Positions 24,436 to 32,527 of a stretch of 64,000 bases of DNA are shown in pieces. The stretch comes from Oscillospiraceae bacterium (GTDB taxonomy: Bacteria > Bacillota > Clostridia > Oscillospirales > Ruminococcaceae). The stretch is taken from assembly GCA_015067025.1 (NCBI GenBank), contig SVNC01000001.1:1-64000 (forward strand), given 5' to 3'. How positions within the stretch are numbered: the first letter of the stretch is position 1; each line of letters begins with the position of its first letter. The notes beneath the pieces are model-generated. The model was not told the DNA's origin, did not search any database, and worked only from the letters and a program-made list of their open reading frames with translations. The translations under genes were made by a program, and so were the position numbers.

Positions 24436-24635
24436 GTTAAATCCGTCCTTTCGGACGGGATAAATCCACTATCGTGGATGAAATCGTAAGCGATGAAATC
24501 CGACTCTGTCGGAAGAAGGACGGATTTAATTTCATCCGAGGCGAACCGCCGAGGATTTCATCTGAGCGAAAGCGAAGATTTCATCGTGCGTAAGCACGAT
24601 TTCATTAATGATGCAAGGCTACGCCTTGATTTATT
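24436..24635. repeat. Short-hairpin array with GATGAAAT/ATTTCAT linkers
   Basis: At least seven tiny hairpins in 200 bases: CCGTCC-TTTC-GGACGG, ATCCAC-TATC-GTGGAT, ATCG-TAAG-CGAT, CCGA-CTCTG-TCGG, CCTCGGCG-type, ATCGTGC-GTAA-GCACGAT, AAGG-CTACG-CCTT. They are separated by GATGAAAT on the left half and ATTTCATC on the right half, so the array itself is roughly palindromic around GGATTTAATTTCATC. The same GATCGTGC hairpin and linker occur at 5275-5399. No gene is present. Confidence 0.75.
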
Positions 24636-24689
24636 GGCGAAAGTATGGCATAATTAACTCATCGATAAATAAGAATTTGGAGGTAGGTT

Positions 24690-25307
24690 ATGAACGTAAC
24701 ACCGTCAATAGAAAAGATAGAAGAATACTTAAAAGAAGATGATGTGATTGATTACAGCAATGATATTATCGCTCAACTTGCTAATTTGTTATTCCAAAAA
24801 GCAGATAGTGAGATTGAATATATCAAAGCAGCATACGAATATGTACGAGATAACATTTCTCATTCAGCAGATATAAACAGAGATATTATAACTTGTACCG
24901 CATCTGAAGTGCTGAGGGCAGAACACGGAATATGCTTTGCAAAATCTCATTTATTGGCAGCTTTGTTGCGTTGTAAATCTATCCCAACAGGCTTTTGTTA
25001 TCAAAAGCTGATTTTAGATGATGAAACAGCTCCAGTTTTAATATATCATGGGCTTAATGGTGTATATATCGAAGAGTATAAAAAGTGGATACGCCTTGAC
25101 GCAAGAGGAAACAAAGAAGGAGTAAATGCACAGTTTTCGATAGATAAAGAGCAGCTTGCTTTTCCAATTCGTCTTGAAAAGGGTGAAGAAGATGGTTTTA
25201 CGGTCTATCCTAACCCTGATATGAAAATATTAGAAAAATTAAGAAAACACAAGACAAGAACAGAACTTTGGAATGACTTGCCAACCGAACTTCTGTATAA
25301 TTCGTAA
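24690..25307 (+). CDS. Transglutaminase-like domain protein
   Basis: 205-residue cytosolic protein of the transglutaminase-like (papain-fold) superfamily. A candidate triad is visible: Cys82 in HGICFAKSHLLAALLR, His120 in IYHGLNGVYI, and Asp137 in WIRLDARG. In bacteria this fold mostly gives peptidases or amidases rather than cross-linkers, so the reaction is unknown. TTGGAGGTAGGTT precedes ATG. It stands alone between a hairpin array and a terminator. Its codon use is more A/T-rich than the neighbouring housekeeping genes (TTATTATTC, CAAAAAGC), which may hint at transfer. Confidence 0.8.
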   Translation: MNVTPSIEKIEEYLKEDDVIDYSNDIIAQLANLLFQKADSEIEYIKAAYEYVRDNISHSADINRDIITCTASEVLRAEHGICFAKSHLLAALLRCKSIPTGFCYQKLILDDETAPVLIYHGLNGVYIEEYKKWIRLDARGNKEGVNAQFSIDKEQLAFPIRLEKGEEDGFTVYPNPDMKILEKLRKHKTRTELWNDLPTELLYNS

Positions 25308-25410
25308 CGGCAAATTCCAATTTATCGAGTAGTTAATAGAACAAAATCACACACCTTTTTGCTGTTCTTACCTACATTTATACACCTTTTGGTCGTTCTT
25401 AGGCAGTGAA

Positions 25411-25447
25411 AAACCTCTCAACCGATAGGGTTGAGAGGTTCTTTTCG
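25411..25447. terminator. Terminator between convergent genes
   Basis: AACCTCTCAACC-GATA-GGGTTGAGAGGTT followed by CTTTT. A-rich on the left, so it may also act on the minus strand for the permease gene. Confidence 0.82.
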
Positions 25448-25491
25448 TTTTATGTTTTTTTAATTATTTACGCCTTACCGCACATTTTACG

Positions 25492-26835
25492 TCAACTTTT
25501 TTCTTTGGGCAATACAAGATTAAGCACTATTGCGAGTACGAACACCACTGCAACGCAGTTCTGTGCAAATATCGACTGAACTATGTCAGGAAAATTTTTG
25601 AATATGTCCGGCACAAGTGTAAAACCTACACCTACGCTGAGTGAAAGTGATGCGATGGTGATATTTCTTTCGGAGAAACCGCACTTTGTCAGCATCTGAA
25701 TACCGCTTACAACTATAGAACCGAACATCATTATAGTGCATCCTCCCAGTACCGCCTCGGGAAGAGTTGCAAGCACTGCGCCGATAATGGGGAAAAAGCC
25801 TGCGATTATCATTACAACTGCTCCCGTTGCAATGGTAAAGCGATTTACCACCTTAGTCATTGCCACAAGACCGATATTCTGACTGAAAGAGGTTATAGGC
25901 ATACAGCCGAAAAGTCCCGATATCGCACTTATAAAGCCGTCACAGGCAAGAGAGCCTGAAATTTCTTTGTCGGTAGGCTCTCTGTCAAGTGCCGCACCTG
26001 CAAGAGCTGAGGTATCGCCAATGGTTTCTGTTGCAGAAACAAGGAATATCACCGCAACGGAAATTATAGCGCCAATATCAAATTGCGGCATAACAGGTAA
26101 TATTGCGGGAGCGGAAACGATGCCGACTTCTGAAAGCTGTGAGAAGTCCACCTTGCCAAGGCAGATTGCGACTATGTAGCCTACGATAAGTCCGAATAAA
26201 ACAGATAACTGCTTTAAATGTCCTTTAGCGAAAATGTTGACAAGAATACAGGTGATAAGAGTTACGCCGCCCAGTAACCAGTTCTGCCAGGAGCCGAAAT
26301 CCGCTGCTCCATTACCGCCACCAAAGGAATTTGCACCGACAGAAAACAATGAAAATCCGATAGCGGTTACAACACAGGCGGCAACTACAGGTGAAATTAT
26401 CTTACGCCAGTACTTTGCAAATAAACCTAAGGTTCCCTCGAAAATACCACCGACTATGATTGCACCGAGCATTTTTTCGTAACCGAAGTCACCCGAACCT
26501 ATAACACAGAGGGTTGATACAAAGGTAAAGCTGATACCCATTACAATTGGCATTTTAGAGCCTATTCTGAATATTGGGAACATCTGAATGAGTGAGCCGA
26601 TACCGGCTATTATCATAGCAGTCTGAATAAGTCTTGCCGTATCTGCACTACTTAGTCCGCAAGCACCCGATACGATGATTACAGGGGTGATATTTGCAAC
26701 AAACATTGCAAGAATGTGCTGTAATCCGTAAGGGATAGATTTCAGCAGAGGTACTTTTCCGTTAAGATTATAGATGTTATCTATGGAACTTTTTTCGTTT
26801 TTAAACTTTGTGAAATTTTCTTTTATCTTTCCCAT
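25492..26835 (-). CDS. pbuX: NCS2-family purine (xanthine/uracil) permease
   Basis: 447-residue integral membrane protein of the nucleobase-cation symporter-2 family, which takes up xanthine, hypoxanthine or uracil with protons. It has about 12-14 hydrophobic helices; GLQHILAMFVANITP near residue 40 and SFSQNIGLVAMTKVVNR near 310 are family signatures. Being coupled to the xanthine phosphoribosyltransferase gene, xanthine is the probable substrate, hence the tentative symbol. ATG at 26835 overlaps the xpt stop by one base (TGATG); a GTG three bases earlier is an alternative start. Confidence 0.85.
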   Translation of the reverse strand: MGKIKENFTKFKNEKSSIDNIYNLNGKVPLLKSIPYGLQHILAMFVANITPVIIVSGACGLSSADTARLIQTAMIIAGIGSLIQMFPIFRIGSKMPIVMGISFTFVSTLCVIGSGDFGYEKMLGAIIVGGIFEGTLGLFAKYWRKIISPVVAACVVTAIGFSLFSVGANSFGGGNGAADFGSWQNWLLGGVTLITCILVNIFAKGHLKQLSVLFGLIVGYIVAICLGKVDFSQLSEVGIVSAPAILPVMPQFDIGAIISVAVIFLVSATETIGDTSALAGAALDREPTDKEISGSLACDGFISAISGLFGCMPITSFSQNIGLVAMTKVVNRFTIATGAVVMIIAGFFPIIGAVLATLPEAVLGGCTIMMFGSIVVSGIQMLTKCGFSERNITIASLSLSVGVGFTLVPDIFKNFPDIVQSIFAQNCVAVVFVLAIVLNLVLPKEKS

Positions 26836-27428
26836 CACGCGGTTTCTCCCTGGTTTCTGAACGTAACCGTAGCAGTTGCGGCATCCATATCCTCAACTAT
26901 TGCCAGTGATTCAAGATGATAGCCAAGATTTCTTATCACCTTTCCGCCTATCTGGAAGCCCTTTTCAATTACAATTCCTATACCCTCAATGGTTGCACCG
27001 GCGTTTTCACTGATGGAAATAAGCCCCTGCAACGCACATCCGTTGGCAAGAAAATCATCTATTATAAGGATGTGATCGTCAGTCCCTAAAAATTTCTGAG
27101 ATACGATAACCTGATTTTTGCAGTTGTGAGTAAAGGATTCTATTTCAGCTACATACATATCGCCATCGATATTTACACTCTTTGATTTTTTTGCAAATAC
27201 CACGGGAACGCCGAAATATCTTGCCGCAAAGCAGGCGATAGCTATGCCCGATGCTTCTATAGTCAATACCTTTGTGATTTTTTTATCTTTAAAGCGACGG
27301 TGAAATTCCTCGCCTATCTTATCAAGCAGTTCAATATCCATTTGATGGTTTAAAAAGCTGTCAACTTTAAGTACGTTACCTTCTTTTACAATGCCGTCCT
27401 TTAAAATTCTTTCTTCAAGAAAATTCAT
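26835..27428 (-). CDS. xpt: Xanthine phosphoribosyltransferase
   Basis: 197-residue enzyme that converts xanthine and PRPP to XMP for purine salvage. The PRPP-binding loop ILIIDDFLANG with Asp124-Asp125 and the core LTIEASGIAIACFAARYFGVPVVFAKK match Xpt of Bacillus closely; length fits. Start at 27428 is chosen because GGAGGG lies just upstream; the longer frame runs over the promoter. It is the first gene of an operon with the NCS2 permease, as in Bacillus xpt-pbuX, but no purine riboswitch motif is visible in the short leader. Confidence 0.93.
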   Translation of the reverse strand: MNFLEERILKDGIVKEGNVLKVDSFLNHQMDIELLDKIGEEFHRRFKDKKITKVLTIEASGIAIACFAARYFGVPVVFAKKSKSVNIDGDMYVAEIESFTHNCKNQVIVSQKFLGTDDHILIIDDFLANGCALQGLISISENAGATIEGIGIVIEKGFQIGGKVIRNLGYHLESLAIVEDMDAATATVTFRNQGETA

Positions 27429-27471
27429 AATTCCCTCCGTATGTAGCTTTAAAACAGTAATATATAGTAAA

Positions 27472-27500
27472 ATTATAACTTCTATTTGTCGATTTGTCAA
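27472..27500 (-). promoter_or_regulatory. Sigma-A promoter of xpt-pbuX
   Basis: On the minus strand TTGACA (27500-27495), 17-base spacer, TATAAT (27477-27472). The leader to xpt is only about 35 bases, too short for a riboswitch. Confidence 0.9.
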
Positions 27501-27590
27501 TTAATTTGTAGATGAAAGACGAATTTTAGCGTATAATTTTAAAATTAAATCCTCATACTAAATTCAAATCAAAGGAAAGAAGGAAATATA

Positions 27591-28025
27591 ATGATCGAAC
27601 AGGACACCATAAAGCTCTTAAGAGAATGTGACGCAGGAATACAGATGGGCGTATCAGCTATAAACGACGTACTTGATTATGCAAAGGACAAGAGTTTACG
27701 TGAAAGTCTGCTTATAAGCAAGACTGCCCATAACGGACTTGATAAAAAGCTCAGAGGCAGACTTGACAGCTTTCACGATAAGGGTAAAGACCCACCGATG
27801 ATGATAAAGGGAATGTCCTATATAAAGACAAACGCCAAGCTGATGGCTGACCCCTCTGACAGTACAGTTGCCGATCTTATTACAGATGGTTGCAATATGG
27901 GGATAAAGTCTCTTTCAAAATATCTCAATCAGTATAAGGCGGCGGATGAGGACTCTAAAAATCTCACCAAAGCACTTATCGGCATTGAAGAAAAATTAGC
28001 CGATGATATGAGAGGTTATCTGTAA
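27591..28025 (+). CDS. All-helical protein, possibly DUF2383/ferritin-like
   Basis: 144 residues, predicted entirely helical, no signal or membrane segment. The layout of four long amphipathic helices, with conserved-looking AGIQMGVSAINDVLDYA and DGCNMGIKSLSKYLNQY, resembles the ferritin-like DUF2383 group, but the metal ligands are not clearly present and this is uncertain. GAAAGAAGG precedes ATG. It is a single gene, with a hairpin downstream shared with the convergent small membrane protein gene. Confidence 0.65.
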   Translation: MIEQDTIKLLRECDAGIQMGVSAINDVLDYAKDKSLRESLLISKTAHNGLDKKLRGRLDSFHDKGKDPPMMIKGMSYIKTNAKLMADPSDSTVADLITDGCNMGIKSLSKYLNQYKAADEDSKNLTKALIGIEEKLADDMRGYL

Positions 28026-28029
28026 ATAA

Positions 28030-28062
28030 AAAAGTGCAGGATGGGAGACCATTCTGCACGTA
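28030..28062 (-). terminator. Terminator of the small membrane protein gene
   Basis: GTGCAGGATGG and CCATTCTGCAC pair around GAGA. On the minus strand it ends with TTTTTTATTT, so it is strong in that direction and weaker on the plus strand. Confidence 0.75.
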
Positions 28063-28065
28063 AAT

Positions 28066-28215
28066 TTATCTTGTTAAAAACATGGCGGCAACTATTATTG
28101 CAAGTGAGCCGATACAGATTATCCAGTTGCGTGCTATAGTACGCTCTAACTTCTTCTCGTGCTCTTTTCGTTCTATATCACGAAGCTCTCTTCTTGTGGG
28201 GATTTTCTTTGACAT
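28066..28215 (-). CDS. Small single-helix membrane protein
   Basis: 49 residues. A very charged N-terminal half (KKIPTRRELRDIERKEHEKK) is followed by one hydrophobic helix (about 31-46, WIICIGSLAIIVAAMFL) and a C-terminal TR. Support for a real gene: GAGGTGAGCCGT before ATG, a sigma-A-like promoter TTGACA-17-TATTAT (28284-28256), and a terminator right after the stop. The topology should be N-terminus inside. Small helical proteins of this type often modify a larger membrane complex; no partner is suggested by context. Confidence 0.68.
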   Translation of the reverse strand: MSKKIPTRRELRDIERKEHEKKLERTIARNWIICIGSLAIIVAAMFLTR

Positions 28216-28255
28216 ACGGCTCACCTCTTTTTTATTATCGTTATATACTATAAAT

Positions 28256-28284
28256 ATAATAACATCATTCCGTCAATTTGTCAA
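28256..28284 (-). promoter_or_regulatory. Sigma-A-like promoter of the small membrane protein
   Basis: On the minus strand TTGACA (28284-28279), 17-base spacer, TATTAT (28261-28256). Confidence 0.75.
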
Positions 28285-28293
28285 TATTTCCGC

Positions 28294-28322
28294 TTGACAT
28301 AAAGAAATTTGTATGTTAAACT
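28294..28322 (+). promoter_or_regulatory. Sigma-A promoter of the cysES T-box transcript
   Basis: TTGACA (28294-28299), 17-base spacer, TAAACT (28317-28322). It is back to back with the divergent small-membrane-protein promoter. Confidence 0.8.
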
Positions 28323-28339
28323 AAGTCTGTAAATAGTAT

Positions 28340-28586
28340 AGAGCCTATATACAGCAAGAGTAGATGGAGAAAAATCTCACAGAGAGCCGTGATGGTGGAA
28401 ATCGGCAGACAATATCCGTTGAAGTGCGGCTGTATGCTTTGTCGGGCTGACAGGGGGAATAAAGTATCTCTGTCCGTATCTCTGCGTTAAAGAGTAATGA
28501 GGAAATTTCCGCTACGGAAATTTCGAACCGAAGTGGAACCGTGATTTTATCGCCTTCGTCTTTTTGACGATGGCTTATTTTTATTT
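28340..28586 (+). promoter_or_regulatory. T-box riboswitch, probably cysteine-specific
   Basis: Leader of cysE-cysS with T-box features: an AGAGAGCCG...CGGCTG stem I base, the GGTGGAAATCGG distal element, a candidate specifier TGC (Cys) in TTGAAGTGCGGC near 28423-28434, and the T-box core GAAGTGGAACCGTG at 28530-28543. The bulge TGGA would pair with NCCA ending in U73-CCA, as in tRNA-Cys. A terminator stem GCCTTCGTC/GACGATGGC (28552-28574) with a T-rich tail follows. Uncharged tRNA-Cys should favour read-through. Confidence 0.88.
28552..28586 (+). terminator. T-box-controlled terminator
   Basis: GCCTTCGTC (28552-28560) pairs with GACGATGGC (28566-28574) with one mismatch around TTTTT, then TTATTTTTATTT. 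It stands between the T-box core and cysE. Confidence 0.7.
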
Positions 28587-28599
28587 AAAGGGGAATTTT

Positions 28600-29259
28600 A
28601 TGTTTGAAACTATAAAAGCTGACATTAAATCCGTCCGTGAGCGTGACCCTGCAGTAAAAAGCGATCTGGAAGTATTCTTCCTCTATCCGAGCTTTAAGGC
28701 TATAAGAGCCTACCGCAGAGCACATAAATGGTATCTTAAAAAGCATTATTTCATTGCAAGATGGATATCTCAGCGTGCTTTACACAAGACCGGTATTGAG
28801 ATACATCCGGGTGCTACCATAGGCAAGGGACTTTTTATAGACCACGGAAGCGGTGTTGTAATCGGTGAAACCACCGAGATAGGCGATAACTGCACCATTT
28901 ATCAGGGTGTTACCCTTGGAGGTACAGGCAAGGATACGGGAAAAAGACATCCCACTCTTGGCAATAACGTAATGGTAGGTTCAGGGGCAAGAGTATTAGG
29001 TCCTTTTAAAGTCGGAGATAATTCTAAGATCGCCGCCAATGCGGTAGTGCTTAGCGAAGTTCCGCCGAACTCCACAGCGGTGGGCGTTCCCGCAAGGATA
29101 GTGAAGAGGGACGGTCAGAAGGTGGAAAATTACGACCTTGACCAGATTCACATTCCTGACCCTGTATCTCAGGCACTGTGCAGTATGCTTGGTAAGATTG
29201 AAAAGCTGCAGGCACAGGTTGATGAGCTGAAAAAACAAAATGAAGATAAAGCTGAATGA
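28600..29259 (+). CDS. cysE: Serine O-acetyltransferase
   Basis: 219 residues. It makes O-acetylserine from serine and acetyl-CoA, the first step of cysteine synthesis. The N-terminal helical part (1-60) is short, as in Firmicutes, then comes a left-handed parallel beta-helix of hexapeptide repeats (about 65-185, ATIGKGLFIDHGSGVVIGE, TLGGTGKDTGKRHPTLGNN) and a coiled tail (KIEKLQAQVDELKKQNEDK). Start at 28600 has AAAGGGG at 6 bases; the earlier in-frame ATG at 28564 lies in the terminator stem and is rejected. It heads an operon with cysS under the T-box. Confidence 0.93.
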   Translation: MFETIKADIKSVRERDPAVKSDLEVFFLYPSFKAIRAYRRAHKWYLKKHYFIARWISQRALHKTGIEIHPGATIGKGLFIDHGSGVVIGETTEIGDNCTIYQGVTLGGTGKDTGKRHPTLGNNVMVGSGARVLGPFKVGDNSKIAANAVVLSEVPPNSTAVGVPARIVKRDGQKVENYDLDQIHIPDPVSQALCSMLGKIEKLQAQVDELKKQNEDKAE

Positions 29260-29277
29260 CAGAAAGGAAATAAAACA

Positions 29278-30696
29278 ATGTATATCTATAACACGTTAAC
29301 AAGAAAAAAGGAAGAATTCATCCCTAACGTAGAGGGTAAGGTAAATATGTATACCTGCGGACCTACGGTATATCATTATGCACATATAGGTAATCTCCGC
29401 AGCTACATTATGGAGGACGTACTTGAAAAGTATATGCGTTACACAGGACTTGACGTAAAGCGTGTAATGAACATCACAGACGTAGGACATCTTACAAGTG
29501 ATGGTGATACAGGCGACGACAAGATGCTCAAGGGCGCTAAGCGTGAGCATAAGACGGTTATGGAGATCGCCAAGTTCTACACAGACGCATTCTTTGCAGA
29601 CTGCAAGAAGCTTAACATCAAGACTCCCGACGTGGTAGAGCCTGCAACAGGCTGTATTGATGATTTTATAAAGGTTATCCAGTCACTTATCGAAAAGGGC
29701 TTTGCCTATGAAGCAGGCGGAAATATCTACTTTGATACTTCAAAGCTTGAAAAGTATTACGTATTCAACGACTTCAAGGAAGAGGACCTCGCAGTAGGTG
29801 TCCGTGAGGGTGTTGAAGAGGACGAAAACAAGCGTAACAAGGCAGACTTTGTTCTTTGGTTCACAAAATCCAAGTTTGATGATCAGGAACTTAAATGGGA
29901 CAGCCCCTGGGGTATCGGTTATCCCGGCTGGCATATCGAATGCAGCTGCATCAGTATGAAGCATTTAGGCGAATATCTCGATATCCACTGCGGCGGTATA
30001 GATAACGCTTTCCCTCACCACACAAACGAGATCGCTCAGAGTGAAGCGTATATCGGCCATAAGTGGTGCAACTACTGGTTCCACGTTCTTCACCTTAATA
30101 CAAACAGCGGCAAGATGAGTAAGTCCAGCGGTGAATTCTTAACGGTATCCCTGCTTGAAAGCAAGGGTTATAATCCTCTTGTTTACAGATTCTTCTGCTT
30201 ACAGTCCCACTACAGAAAGTCCCTTGTATTTACTTACGAAAACCTTGACAATGCCGCAGTAGCTTTCAATAAGCTTATTGCAAAGATTGCCGCATTACAG
30301 GCACAGCCTCAGGGAGAGGTTGATAAGGCAAAGTTTGACGAGCTTAAAAACTCCTTTGTTACAGCAATGGATAACGATATAAATACGTCTCTTGGTATTA
30401 CTGCCCTTTACGATGTGTTAAAGGCAGACACAACACCTGCTACGAAGCTTGCTCTTATTGACGACTTTGATAAGGTGCTTTCTCTCTCCCTTCTTGAAAC
30501 TGCAAAGAACAGCGTAACAAAGCAGGAAAACGAAGCGGAAGAATTACCTGCCGAAATTCTTGCTCTTGCAGAAGAAAGAAAGCAGGCGAGAAAGGATAAA
30601 AATTTTGCTCTTGCTGATGAGCTTCGTGACAAGATTGTAGCAATGGGCTACACGGTTGAAGAAACAAGACAGGGAACAGTTATAAAGAAAGCGTAA
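29278..30696 (+). CDS. cysS: Cysteinyl-tRNA synthetase
   Basis: 472-residue class I synthetase that charges tRNA-Cys. HIGH-type motif AHIGN (35-39), Cys27 as first zinc ligand with further Cys/His at WHIECS and HTNE, and GKMSKSSGEF (KMSKS at 279-283) are intact. The C-terminal domain ends in a basic helix typical of the family. Length is normal. GAAAGGAAATAAAACA precedes ATG, 18 bases after cysE. Co-regulation with cysE by one T-box ties cysteine synthesis to its use, as in Bacillus. Confidence 0.96.
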   Translation: MYIYNTLTRKKEEFIPNVEGKVNMYTCGPTVYHYAHIGNLRSYIMEDVLEKYMRYTGLDVKRVMNITDVGHLTSDGDTGDDKMLKGAKREHKTVMEIAKFYTDAFFADCKKLNIKTPDVVEPATGCIDDFIKVIQSLIEKGFAYEAGGNIYFDTSKLEKYYVFNDFKEEDLAVGVREGVEEDENKRNKADFVLWFTKSKFDDQELKWDSPWGIGYPGWHIECSCISMKHLGEYLDIHCGGIDNAFPHHTNEIAQSEAYIGHKWCNYWFHVLHLNTNSGKMSKSSGEFLTVSLLESKGYNPLVYRFFCLQSHYRKSLVFTYENLDNAAVAFNKLIAKIAALQAQPQGEVDKAKFDELKNSFVTAMDNDINTSLGITALYDVLKADTTPATKLALIDDFDKVLSLSLLETAKNSVTKQENEAEELPAEILALAEERKQARKDKNFALADELRDKIVAMGYTVEETRQGTVIKKA

Positions 30697-30713
30697 TAAA
30701 GAAAGGATTTTAT

Positions 30714-31073
30714 ATGCTGAAAAGATTAATTTTCTGCTTACTGGCATCTTCTCTTATGCTTGCAATATCCCTTGTAACCGCTTGTGAAAAAGCGGAGATA
30801 AAGGAATATATGGGAGAAATAGTTCAGCTTTCCGAGTATGAGGGTAATTACAGTATACTTGTAAAGGTTGACAAGGAAGATTTTACAGACGGCCAGCTTT
30901 CGATAGGTCTGAACTCTGATATGGAGCTTGTCAATGCAGATGGGGAAACAGTAACAGCTGACAAATTCGTAGAAAACAGCAAGATCACATTCTACGCAGA
31001 CGGAGAAAATCTTTTACTTAGCTACCCACCGATACTTAACGGTGTTACAAAGATAGTGCTTGAAACAGAATAA
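30714..31073 (+). CDS. Small lipoprotein, OB-fold-like
   Basis: 119 residues. The signal peptide ends in a lipobox (SLVTAC, Cys24), leaving a mature domain of about 95 residues that is beta-rich (EIVQLSEYEGNYSILVKV). Size and pattern recall DUF3221-type OB-fold lipoproteins, but this is uncertain. AAAGGATTTTAT gives a weak but acceptable ribosome binding site 17 bases after cysS, so it may be a third operon gene. A strong terminator follows. Confidence 0.65.
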   Translation: MLKRLIFCLLASSLMLAISLVTACEKAEIKEYMGEIVQLSEYEGNYSILVKVDKEDFTDGQLSIGLNSDMELVNADGETVTADKFVENSKITFYADGENLLLSYPPILNGVTKIVLETE

Positions 31074-31080
31074 TAAACAG

Positions 31081-31112
31081 AAAACGGGCGACCATTGGTC
31101 GCCCGTTTTCTG
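31081..31112. terminator. Bidirectional terminator after the small lipoprotein
   Basis: AAAACGGGCGACC-ATT-GGTCGCCCGTTTT is perfect over 13 bp, with T-rich sequence on both strands, between convergent genes. Confidence 0.88.
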
Positions 31113-31113
31113 T

Positions 31114-31806
31114 TTATTTTTCCGTTTTAATTTCTAAAACTCCCGTTGCAATGACTTTCCCGTTATCTACTATTTCAAATCGGGAATTGTCCTTTAAAAG
31201 TTCCCTAGGTATAAATTCACCCTTTATAATATGTATAGGGTATTCCTCTGTTCCTTCCTCATTTAGAAACACTACAGGAACAAGCCCGTTTGTAAAGGCT
31301 TCGCTGAATTTAATGCTTTTAACCTTTTCGTTAAATCTGATGCCGTATATGGAAAGATACTTTATTCTTTTGCAGGGAGAGTCTAAAACTATTGAAATAT
31401 CTTTATCTGCTGACGGAATAACGTAGCTGTTATATGAACGGTCTATCTTCACTAAGGCAGGGAAGAACAAACGGCTGATAAATAATATTGTCAGAAAGAT
31501 AATTATCGACAGAATTATGAGAGGAGCTTCCATCTTACTGTTGCCTGACGTTATAAATCCGGCTGTAAGTATAGTCTGTATAAAAAATACAACAAACATT
31601 ACTGCGATGTTTAAAATATGCTGAGGGATAACAGAATGCTTGTTCAGATTTTTTCTCCTGCAACTAATTGCAAGATTGTTACATTGCGGACAGTATGAGC
31701 CTATTTTTGTTTCTCCTGTAAGTTTGTTATATCTGAAAAGGGGAAAACTGCGTCTGAAAAAGCCAAAGCATTCTTCTCCGCAGTGTGGACAACGACGTTT
31801 TTTCAT
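31114..31806 (-). CDS. Zinc-ribbon protein with two membrane helices
   Basis: 230 residues. The N-terminus has two CxxC pairs (CPHC at 6-9, CPQC at 39-42), forming a zinc ribbon, then two adjacent hydrophobic helices (about 65-87 and 92-112), and a soluble beta-rich domain of about 110 residues to the end. Function is not recognised. It begins 4 bases after the stop of the upstream gene, which encodes a protein with one C-terminal membrane helix, so the two likely form a membrane pair. Both lie in front of rpoB in the opposite direction. Confidence 0.65.
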   Translation of the reverse strand: MKKRRCPHCGEECFGFFRRSFPLFRYNKLTGETKIGSYCPQCNNLAISCRRKNLNKHSVIPQHILNIAVMFVVFFIQTILTAGFITSGNSKMEAPLIILSIIIFLTILFISRLFFPALVKIDRSYNSYVIPSADKDISIVLDSPCKRIKYLSIYGIRFNEKVKSIKFSEAFTNGLVPVVFLNEEGTEEYPIHIIKGEFIPRELLKDNSRFEIVDNGKVIATGVLEIKTEK

Positions 31807-31810
31807 TTTT

Positions 31811-32527
31811 TTATTCCTTTGATCTTTCTTGTTTTTTTCTGTGCTTTTCTACTATTGCAATAACTGTGGCTGTCGCTGCAACAAGTATACCGAGAAGTAT
31901 CCACTTGTAAGCATTTGCAAAGGCAGTTTCAGTTCCGATTATTACAGGCTTGTCATCAAGCTTATGATGTACGAAAACTCCGTTTATACCGGCTATCGGT
32001 GTATCGTTATAGGGCTTTGTGTCAAGCTCAAGGGTCATATTCTTTACATAAAAGTCCAGTACCTTTCCCTCTGCCTCACCGTAAATACATATCTGCATTT
32101 TTTCGGCGTTTTCGGGAATGTTTACAAAGCTGTCTTCCTTTAGTCCTTGAGTTTTATATTCGTAGAAGTATTTTCTTTCCCGTATCGGAACAGTGCAGAC
32201 TGTATCAATAATCTTCCCGTTTGCGTCTATAAATTCAGCAGACACACAGCCACTGTCACCTTTTCCCGTTACAGAACCGTTGACCACTGTAAAGCTGAGA
32301 TTGTAGCTGTCCACATCGTCAGGAATATCTATCACTGTTTTGCACCATGCATCGCAGTTTTCTATATTTATAACGGGAATATCGGAAAAACCTTCTTTTT
32401 CTTCCTCTTCTATATCGGTTTTCTCTTTTGAAATGTCAAAGAAGATAACATTATTACCTTCGTCGTAGGATAATGTGCCGTCGTGTTGCCAGTAGTCAGG
32501 ATCTTTCCAGTCTAAATCGTATTTCAT
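31811..32527 (-). CDS. C-terminally anchored membrane protein of unknown function
   Basis: 238 residues. A long soluble part without a signal peptide (1-205, with beta-rich segments such as LDFYVKNMTLEL) is followed by one hydrophobic helix (about 207-226) and a basic tail HRKKQERSKE. If there is no signal, the N-terminal domain is cytosolic or exported by tail-anchored-like insertion. The translation signal is weak (AAGGA about 11 bases from ATG). It is followed after 4 bases by the zinc-ribbon membrane gene. Family not recognised. Confidence 0.6.
   Translation of the reverse strand: MKYDLDWKDPDYWQHDGTLSYDEGNNVIFFDISKEKTDIEEEEKEGFSDIPVINIENCDAWCKTVIDIPDDVDSYNLSFTVVNGSVTGKGDSGCVSAEFIDANGKIIDTVCTVPIRERKYFYEYKTQGLKEDSFVNIPENAEKMQICIYGEAEGKVLDFYVKNMTLELDTKPYNDTPIAGINGVFVHHKLDDKPVIIGTETAFANAYKWILLGILVAATATVIAIVEKHRKKQERSKE

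Noticed and set aside
27429-27500. Purine riboswitch before xpt
   Set aside because: The leader is only about 35 bases long and lacks the conserved three-way junction sequences.
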